Assembly: GCF_016612545.1 (NCBI RefSeq)
Contig: NZ_JAENRY010000125.1
Coordinates: 1 to 56,119 of the forward strand
DNA: 56,119 nucleotides
Reading direction: 5' to 3'
From: Streptomyces sp. MBT65
GTDB taxonomy: Bacteria; Actinomycetota; Actinomycetes; Streptomycetales; Streptomycetaceae
How positions within the stretch are numbered: the first letter of the stretch is position 1; each line of letters opens with the position of its first letter. A program made the position numbers and the translations under genes. The notes below the pieces were generated by a model. It worked only from the letters and a program-made list of their open reading frames with translations. It had not been told where the DNA came from and did no database searches. This document shows, one piece after another, positions 50,867-56,119 of the stretch.

Positions 50867-52028
50867 CCGACGGGCTCACCGCTGTCGTGGGTTCGCGGCG
50901 GCCGTTCATGACACGCAGGCTCACGACGGTCGTCGCGGCGAACGCGAGCATGCCGCAGCCGACGGCGACACCGGCGGACAGGGCCGTCAACCGGTCGAGG
51001 TCCAGGGTGTGTCGGAAGACCGGAGCCGCGCCGACCGACAGCACCGGGGCCAGGCACAGGGCGGTCAGATGCAGCCGCCACTCTTCCCGCGCCCAGGGCC
51101 GCCCCTGATGCCCGGCGCGGCGGGCGCCGATCGCCATCACGGCCCAACTCGCCGCGTAGGGAAGGAGATAGGCCCACAGCAGTCGCCGTCCGGTCGCGCC
51201 GAAGTCGAGACAGGACCAGGCGATCCACAACAGGGCGGCCGCACCGGCGAGTTGGGCCACGACGAGCACGGGCAGCGGCGCCCAGGACCCCGACACGCCC
51301 TCGACCGTCGTACGGCGGTCCCGTGCGCGTGCGGCGATCAGCGCGCCGAGCGTGACCACCGCGCCCAGGTGCATGATCGCCACCTGGTTGATCTGCTCCA
51401 TGGTCAGACCGGGCAACAGCCTTGGCAGGAAGCCCCATTCGAGGCGCAGCAGCGGTGCGGTGAGGAGGAACGCGTAACAGAGGAGCATCCAGCGCTGGTG
51501 CAGGTCGAGGAGTCCGCGGACCGCGGCGAGCATGCCGAAGGTCACGCTCATGACGGTGCCGACCAGGAGGGTGGCGAGCACGATCCAGAACGCGGGGCCG
51601 CTGAACGCGTCCTCGGGGGCCGTGCGCGCGAGGTAGATCCCGGCGCCGGCCATCGAGACGTACACCGTGACCGCGAAGACCACGCCCAGCGTGCGGTGCA
51701 ACCGGGTGCGGCGGCGGGCGGCGGTCAGGAGTTGGGCGGGGCCGAGCAGCATGAGGGCGCCGCCGAGGACCGAGTGCACGATCATCGGCACGAGGCTGTG
51801 GCGGTAGGGCGCGATCCGGTTGGAGAGGGCGTCGGTGACGTAGTGCGGGGAGACGACGCGGCCCATGACCCACTCGCCGAGGGCGGGGGCGCCGGGGCGG
51901 GCGTAGGGCCACAGTTCGGTCATCGCGATCGGCGCGTAGGCCAGGCACATGACCGTCACCGCGATCATCGCGGCGCGGCGCCAGGTGCTGTTCGTCGGAC
52001 GACGCACGGCGGCCCCCTGCTGGCTCAC
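50805..52028 (-). CDS. DUF2306-like multi-pass membrane protein
   Basis: 407 residues with about eight to nine helices. The block 'PMIVHSVLGGALMLLGPAQLLTAARRRTRLHRTLGVVFAVTVYVSMAGAGIYLA' plus 'GMLAAVRGLLDLHQRWMLLCYAFLLTAPLLRLEW' matches the DUF2306 pattern with spaced His residues in helices, which hints at haem or quinone binding; that is inference. The last 35 residues are low in structure and overlap the DUF1152 gene by 62 bases. A PadR regulator gene lies 67 bases upstream in the same direction, with a palindrome between them. Confidence 0.75.
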   Translation of the reverse strand: MSQQGAAVRRPTNSTWRRAAMIAVTVMCLAYAPIAMTELWPYARPGAPALGEWVMGRVVSPHYVTDALSNRIAPYRHSLVPMIVHSVLGGALMLLGPAQLLTAARRRTRLHRTLGVVFAVTVYVSMAGAGIYLARTAPEDAFSGPAFWIVLATLLVGTVMSVTFGMLAAVRGLLDLHQRWMLLCYAFLLTAPLLRLEWGFLPRLLPGLTMEQINQVAIMHLGAVVTLGALIAARARDRRTTVEGVSGSWAPLPVLVVAQLAGAAALLWIAWSCLDFGATGRRLLWAYLLPYAASWAVMAIGARRAGHQGRPWAREEWRLHLTALCLAPVLSVGAAPVFRHTLDLDRLTALSAGVAVGCGMLAFAATTVVSLRVMNGRREPTTAVSPSVSGDTRAVAAAGAVRRGTPR

Positions 52029-52043
52029 GGCCTCGACCCGGCC

Positions 52044-52070
52044 CTCGATGGTCTCGTCTGGACCATCGAG
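52044..52070. promoter_or_regulatory. Palindrome between PadR and membrane-protein genes
   Basis: CTCGATGGTC (52044-52053) and GACCATCGAG (52061-52070) are exact inverted 10-bp arms around TCGTCTG. It lies just before the start of the membrane-protein gene, so it may be a PadR operator over an internal promoter or a stem in the leader RNA. Confidence 0.68.
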
Positions 52071-52095
52071 ACGGTAGAGGCGGCCACCGCCGTGG

Positions 52096-52635
52096 TCAAC
52101 GGTCCTGCGTGCGTTCGTCGCGGTGCCGCGCCCACTCCCAGAAGTCGATCATCATCCGCTCGTACCGGATGCCGAACTCCAGCGCCTCGCGCTGTCCCGG
52201 GGCCAGTAACTCGCCTAACTCACCTACCCCGCCGACGAGTTCCTCGTAGCCGCGCAGGGTCTTCTCGTGCTCGCCGAGCTGGGCCGGGGCGAGGACATCG
52301 GGCCGGCCGCCGAACCAGAGCTTGAGAATGCCGCGCTCCCTGGCCTCGACCGGCACGAACTCCGGGTCGTCGAGCCAGCCCCGCAGGACGGCCAGGCCCT
52401 GGCCGGTGAGGGTCAACACCCGTCGGTTACGGCCGCTTTCGCGCCGTACCTGGGACAGCAGCCCGCCTTCCAGCAGCCGGTCGCACTGCGCGTACACCTG
52501 TGCGTGCGGCATCGACCAGAACGGCGCGACGGTACGCGCGGCCTCCGTCTTCACGTCGTACGGGCTCGCCTCGCCCAGTTTGTCGATGATGCCGAGGACG
52601 AAGAACGAGGAGGTGGTCAGCCGCACGTCAGACAT
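52096..52635 (-). CDS. PadR family transcriptional regulator
   Basis: 179 residues. The PadR winged helix starts at once: 'VRLTTSSFFVLGIIDKLGEASPYDVKTEAARTVAPFWSMPHAQVYAQCDRLLEGGLLSQVRRESGRNRRVLTLTGQGLAVLRGWL', followed by a helical Vir_act-type dimerisation part. The ATG at 52633-52635 fits; an in-frame ATG at 52680 would add 15 unlike residues. It is probably an autoregulated repressor of the membrane gene behind it. Confidence 0.92.
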   Translation of the reverse strand: MSDVRLTTSSFFVLGIIDKLGEASPYDVKTEAARTVAPFWSMPHAQVYAQCDRLLEGGLLSQVRRESGRNRRVLTLTGQGLAVLRGWLDDPEFVPVEARERGILKLWFGGRPDVLAPAQLGEHEKTLRGYEELVGGVGELGELLAPGQREALEFGIRYERMMIDFWEWARHRDERTQDR

Positions 52636-52758
52636 GCGTCGACCGTATCGCGGTGTCGAACGAATACTTGGGGTCCGCAAATGATGTGAACTGCCCCACG
52701 ACGGGTAGTTCTTAACTCAGCGCCTCTTCCGCGTGAACACCTCCACCGCAAAGGAACT

Positions 52759-53313
52759 GTGGTCTTGGCTCTCGCGTACCCTGACGCCCCGTCAGCCCGT
52801 CGACCCGGGCGTACCTGGACTATTCGCATCACCGGTCACCGCGACCGCACCGCCTCGGTGAGCTGCTCCTCCGAGTGCGGCATGCCGGCGCGGTCGCGCG
52901 ACCTCGCGGCCCTGCGCCGCTTCGCCGAAGCCCATGCGGCGGCCCACGTCAGAGCGGCGACCGTACGCCCCGACGCGGCCTGCGGCTGCCGTCGCCAGCG
53001 GTGCGCGGCGCACGAGGGGACCCGGGTCGACTGCTCGGGCTCGGTGCTGCTCGTGCTGCGCCACGATCCCGCGGTCGGCCAGGTGTGGACCCTCGCCGAG
53101 GTCTGCGCGGCCTGCGCCTCGCTGATGACGCACACCCGCGTCGTCGGCAAGCCGGTGCCGCGCACCCGGCCGCCGCGCACGGAGACGGTCGTACCCCTGG
53201 AGGTGCCGTCCGCGACGAGCGCGCGTCCGGTTCCGGCCGGGTTCAGCGCGCCCGCGCCCGATCCGGGCGCCCCGTCCCGGCCGAGCCACGCGAACAGGCG
53301 CCGGGGGCGGTGA
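52759..53313 (+). CDS. Cys-rich conserved hypothetical protein
   Basis: 184 residues. A middle region has several Cys/His positions ('SVSCSSECGMPARSRDLAALRRFAEAHAAAHVRAA', 'CGCRRQRCAAHEG', 'VDCSGSVLLVLRHDPAVGQVWTLAEVCAACASLM') that could form one or two zinc sites. The C-terminal third is Pro/Arg-rich and disordered. It looks like a recurring streptomycete protein; function unknown. The GTG at 52759 has AAAGGAA just upstream. The gap 52636-52758 contains no gene. Confidence 0.72.
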   Translation: MVLALAYPDAPSARRPGRTWTIRITGHRDRTASVSCSSECGMPARSRDLAALRRFAEAHAAAHVRAATVRPDAACGCRRQRCAAHEGTRVDCSGSVLLVLRHDPAVGQVWTLAEVCAACASLMTHTRVVGKPVPRTRPPRTETVVPLEVPSATSARPVPAGFSAPAPDPGAPSRPSHANRRRGR

Positions 53314-53328
53314 GGTCCGATGGCACAC

Positions 53329-53370
53329 GGACGGGACCCGCCCCGAGCGGATGGTGGGCGGGTCCCGTCC
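53329..53370. terminator. Terminator hairpin after the Cys-rich protein gene
   Basis: GGACGGGACCCGCC (53329-53342) pairs perfectly with GGCGGGTCCCGTCC (53357-53370), a 14-bp stem with a 14-base loop, 15 bases after the stop. Confidence 0.78.
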
Positions 53371-53520
53371 GCCCCACCATTCTGAGGACCGGGCCATGTC
53401 AAATGCACGCGTGAAACCCGTCCTCCCGGAGTGAACGGATCACACCCCGCGCGTAAGCTCACGCGGTGTCCCAGGAAAATCGGGCATACGAGACGGTACG
53501 ACCCCTGCTCGACCCCCCGC

Positions 53521-53551
53521 TTGACCCGCCAAGATCTCCCACGGGGATACT
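53521..53551 (+). promoter_or_regulatory. Possible promoter for the 404-residue protein gene
   Basis: TTGACC (53521-53526), 19 bases, GATACT (53546-53551) resembles a sigma-70 promoter with a long spacer, 36 bases before the start codon. The rest of the 274-base gap holds only the terminator and no gene. Confidence 0.35.
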
Positions 53552-53587
53552 GGTGGGTCAGCACCGCACCCGCCCGCAGATTGGCCT

Positions 53588-54802
53588 ATGTCGAACTCCT
53601 CCACAGCTCCGCCCACGATCCCCCACACGGTGTGGCTGGCTCGCGGCCGCCACATCGGGTCCGACGACGCCGGGGAGGTCGTACGGCGACAGCTGCAACG
53701 GCTCAAGGACCGCGAGGTCGTCGACGACCACCTGGAGCCGGACGCGGACGACGATCCACCCGCTCCTGAGCGGGTGTTCGAGGCGCGGTGGCGGGTCGAG
53801 GGGACGGTGACCGTACGGGCCCGGTTGACGCTGCCGTCCGCCCCGGAGCCGGATTCACCCTCCGCCTCGTCGGCGTCCTCCGCGCCCGAGGGGCAGGAGT
53901 GGATCCTGGTCGCGGAGGCCGAGCGGGTCTGGGATCCCCGGTGGCCCTCCCCCGCGACCATGTTCTGGCCCGAGGACCCGGAAGACCCCGGGAACGCCGA
54001 CGCCGACTGGGACCATGCGACGGTTCCGGGGCTGCGCTTCCGGCGGGTCAATCCGCTGCCTTCCGACGAGAAGGATCTACGGCGGCTGTTCCGGAGCTGC
54101 GCGCAGGACGGCTGGGGCATCCATGTCGTCGTGCACGAGGCCATGACCCCGGACGCGCACGGCCGGCTGCCCCTGGCACGGCTGCTGCCCGCGAGTCTTC
54201 GGCACTGTGTGGTGGAGCACCGGGCCACGCCCGACCAACTACGCTCCGTCAACTACGCGTTGCTGCGCGAGTTCGACTTCCAGGTGCCGCGCGGGGGTGC
54301 GGTGGTGCTGCCCACCAGTCCCGTGGCTCCCTCCTACGACGTGAGCGACTTCTCCGTGCGCAGCGTCTTCCTCGACGGCTCCGAGCCCACCGACCTCGTG
54401 GACGTGCTCTGCCGCTACGCCGCTTCCGCGCGTCCACTGCCTGAGGGCGGCGAGGAGGCGGTCACCGCGCTGCGGGAGCGGTGGAGCCTGATGACGCCGG
54501 CGGAGGAACTGGCCCGGGAGCGCAGGCTCGTGACGATGTACGCCGAGGCGCTGGAGGCGATGACCAAGTCCCGCGACCTGTACCGGGAGTCCGCGGACCG
54601 GGCCAACGAGGCGCTGGCCGCGCTGCGCGAGTCCGCCGGTGCCGCGTCCGGGTTGCCTCCGCAGTCCGCCGGGTCGTCGCCGTTGCAACGGACGTTCGGT
54701 CGACTGAGGGACGCGACGAAGGGGCTGCGCGCCGCGCCGCCGACCGAGAGCGACCGCGATGATCCTCCGCGTGACGGCGGTAGGTCGGCCGAGGAGCGGT
54801 AG
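53588..54802 (+). CDS. Conserved actinobacterial protein of unknown function with helical C-terminus
   Basis: 404 residues. No known domain is recognised. The first 120 residues include an acidic, Asp/Pro-rich linker; a globular part (about 120-300) is rich in Trp and Arg ('ERVWDPRWPSPATMFWPEDPEDPGNADADWDH', 'DLRRLFRSCAQDGWGIHVVVHEAMTP', 'FDFQVPRGGAVVLPTSPVAPSYDVSDFSVRSVFLDG'). The C-terminal 100 residues are helical, likely coiled coil ('PAEELARERRLVTMYAEALEAMTKSRDLYRESADRANEALAALRES') followed by a basic disordered tail. No membrane segment or signal peptide. The ribosome binding site is weak. Confidence 0.75.
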   Translation: MSNSSTAPPTIPHTVWLARGRHIGSDDAGEVVRRQLQRLKDREVVDDHLEPDADDDPPAPERVFEARWRVEGTVTVRARLTLPSAPEPDSPSASSASSAPEGQEWILVAEAERVWDPRWPSPATMFWPEDPEDPGNADADWDHATVPGLRFRRVNPLPSDEKDLRRLFRSCAQDGWGIHVVVHEAMTPDAHGRLPLARLLPASLRHCVVEHRATPDQLRSVNYALLREFDFQVPRGGAVVLPTSPVAPSYDVSDFSVRSVFLDGSEPTDLVDVLCRYAASARPLPEGGEEAVTALRERWSLMTPAEELARERRLVTMYAEALEAMTKSRDLYRESADRANEALAALRESAGAASGLPPQSAGSSPLQRTFGRLRDATKGLRAAPPTESDRDDPPRDGGRSAEER

Positions 54803-54943
54803 CGGCCGGACCCGGGTCGGATGACTTTCGGGACCATCAGTGGTGACGCGTGCCTGGGTACCGGAGCGGCGAGGGTGAAAATGAACCACAAGTGGTGATC
54901 ACCGCCCACGCGTCCCCGCCGCTCTCCGGCCTAGCTTGGCGGC

Positions 54944-56119
54944 ATGCCGATGCAACCCTGGTTCCGCGATGCCAAGTTGGGCATCTTCGTCCATTACGGG
55001 ATCTACGCCGTCGACGGTGTGCCGGAGTCCTGGTCGTTCTACACGGGCAAGGTCCCGCACGATCAGTACATGCGCCAGCTCGACGGGTTCACCGCCGCGC
55101 GCTATGACCCGCGGGCGTGGGCGGGGCTGTTCGCGCGGGCGGGTGCCAAGTACGCGGTGCTGACCGCACGTCACCACGACGGAGTCGCCCTGTGGAACTC
55201 GGCCCACGGCGACCTGGACGTGGTCCGCCGGACCCCGGCGGGCCGGGATCTGATCGGGCCGTACACCGAGGCGCTGCGCGAGGAGGGTCTCAAGGTCGGC
55301 CTGTACTACTCCCATTCCGACTGGAACCACCCCGACTACGCCAGCACGGTGCACCCTGACCCGCCCGACACGGACATGCGCGCCAACCTGTACGCCTCCG
55401 CACGGCCCGGCCACGAGGACCCGGCCGCCTGGGCCCGCTATCTCGCCTACCGCGACGGCCAGGTCGGCGAGTTGGTCGACCGTTTCCGGCCCGACCTGCT
55501 GTGGTTCGACGGCGAGTGGGAACGCAGCGAAGAGCAGTGGGGCATGCGGGAGTTGGCCGAGCTGATCCTCGCGGGCAACCCCGACACCGTCCTCAACGCC
55601 CGCATGCTCAGCTACGGCGACTACGCGACGCCCGAGCAGGGGGTGCCGCTGCAAGCCCCGGACGGGCCTTGGGAGTTGTGCCTGACGGTCAACGACTCGT
55701 GGGGTTTCCAGCACGGGGACGAGCACCACAAGTCGGAGCGGCAGCTGGTGCGTTACTTCACGGAGACGATCGGGATGGGCGGCAATCTGCTGCTCGACGT
55801 CGGCCCGAAGGAGGACGGGACGATAACGCCCGCGCAGGTCGAGCGACTTGAGGGGCTCGGCGGGTGGATCGCCCGGCACTCCGAGGCGGTGTACGGCACC
55901 GTCGCCGGCCTGCCCGCCGGCCACCACTACGGCCCCAGCACCCTCTCCGCCGACCACCGCACCCTGTACCTGGTGTGCTTCGACCCACCACGCGAGTCGG
56001 TGTCGGTACGCGGCCTCCGTACGCCCGTCAAACGGGTCACGGTCCTCGGCACCGGCGCCGAACTCGCCCACGACGTCATCGGCGGTTTGGGCGACGTGCC
56101 GAGGACCGTGACCCGTTTG
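54944..56119 (+). CDS. GH29 alpha-L-fucosidase, N-terminal 392 codons (runs off the window)
   Basis: From ATG 54944 the frame is open to the last base. The family start is 'WFRDAKLGIFVHYGIYAVDGVPESWSFY', followed by 'AKYAVLTARHHDGVALWNS', 'GLKVGLYYSHSDWNHPDY', the nucleophile Asp in 'DLLWFDGEWE', and 'NDSWGFQHGDEHHKS' and 'MGGNLLLDVGPKEDGTI' at the barrel's end. It removes terminal alpha-L-fucose. There is no signal peptide, so it is probably intracellular. Only the last part of the C-terminal beta domain is missing. The final eight residues come from the inverted-repeat arm at the window edge and are suspect. Confidence 0.92.
   Translation, partial: MPMQPWFRDAKLGIFVHYGIYAVDGVPESWSFYTGKVPHDQYMRQLDGFTAARYDPRAWAGLFARAGAKYAVLTARHHDGVALWNSAHGDLDVVRRTPAGRDLIGPYTEALREEGLKVGLYYSHSDWNHPDYASTVHPDPPDTDMRANLYASARPGHEDPAAWARYLAYRDGQVGELVDRFRPDLLWFDGEWERSEEQWGMRELAELILAGNPDTVLNARMLSYGDYATPEQGVPLQAPDGPWELCLTVNDSWGFQHGDEHHKSERQLVRYFTETIGMGGNLLLDVGPKEDGTITPAQVERLEGLGGWIARHSEAVYGTVAGLPAGHHYGPSTLSADHRTLYLVCFDPPRESVSVRGLRTPVKRVTVLGTGAELAHDVIGGLGDVPRTVTRL
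56029..56119. repeat. Perfect inverted repeat at the window's right tip
   Basis: Bases 56029-56052 are the exact reverse complement of 56096-56119 (24 bp), with a 43-base loop; the outer arm ends exactly at the last base. The inner arm encodes normal fucosidase sequence (KRVTVLGTG); the outer arm gives RTVTRL after 'GGLGDVP', where family members continue differently. It mirrors the repeat at the left tip. Confidence 0.87.

Noticed and set aside
54899..56071. 390-codon open frame on the - strand at the right end
   Set aside because: Antisense to the GH29 fucosidase, which shows all family motifs on the + strand.

Overview
The window is about 72% G+C by eye, with strongly G/C-biased third codon positions, frequent GTG/TTG starts, GGAG-type ribosome binding sites, ATGA gene overlaps and bldA-era Streptomyces gene families (DasR-type chitinase promoter, sugar ABC operons lacking an ATPase, sortase substrates with LAxTG, SpoIIE-type PP2C and stand-alone HATPase proteins). 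It reads as accessory/metabolic chromosome of a Streptomyces or close relative. No rRNA, tRNA, CRISPR array, insertion sequence, prophage or recognisable biosynthetic megasynthase was seen.

Layout. 0-4.8 kb: 3' end of an NlpC/P60 hydrolase, secreted protein, EEP-fold hydrolase, GtrA-like membrane protein, lipoprotein and gnd. 4.8-11.6 kb: a LacI repressor and the galactoside operon it faces (two ABC permeases, binding lipoprotein, GH42 beta-galactosidase) with a perfect 16-bp operator. 11.6-15.5 kb: NarL-type two-component system, Tat-like binding protein without a transporter, TetR. 15.5-18.6 kb: DUF2218-membrane fusion, a UPF0718/ArsP-like permease behind a CsoR-like box, a GH18 chitinase with a DasR-like site in its promoter spacer. 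18.6-23.1 kb: GNAT, luciferase-like oxidoreductase with MarR, PP2C phosphatase and divergent HATPase. 23.1-27.6 kb: copper amine oxidase, APC permease, small membrane protein with Gly-Gly-Ile repeats and TetR, overlapping as an operon (amine uptake and oxidation). 27.6-28.4 kb: a gene graveyard with vdcD interrupted by a stop codon, an AraC C-terminal remnant and a DUF402-like remnant. 28.4-32.9 kb: P450/TetR divergent pair and DHA2 efflux/MarR divergent pair. 32.9-39.5 kb: LAETG surface protein and an MFS-GH63-like-GH13 operon.

39.6-46.7 kb holds the most interesting set: a tightly packed reverse-strand operon with a type III glutamine synthetase / gamma-glutamylmethylamide synthetase homologue, the three split glutamate-synthase-like subunits (MgsA/B/C = GlxB/C/D type), a monomeric covalent-FAD sarcosine-oxidase-family enzyme, and an XRE-cupin regulator, with an SDR gene divergent. 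This resembles the N-methylglutamate route for methylamine (or another small amine), but with a single-subunit flavoenzyme in the place of the four-subunit N-methylglutamate dehydrogenase.

46.8-56.1 kb: ferredoxin-NADP reductase behind an iron-box-like site, SigG-like ECF factor with SnoaL tail plus RibD-type reductase, DUF1152 protein, DUF2306-like membrane protein under a PadR regulator, two uncharacterised conserved proteins, and the first 392 codons of a GH29 alpha-L-fucosidase.

Both ends of the window finish in perfect inverted repeats (23 bp and 24 bp) whose outer arms stop exactly at the first and last base. This suggests the window is a whole contig with fold-back artefacts at its tips; the terminal residues of the two truncated genes should not be trusted.
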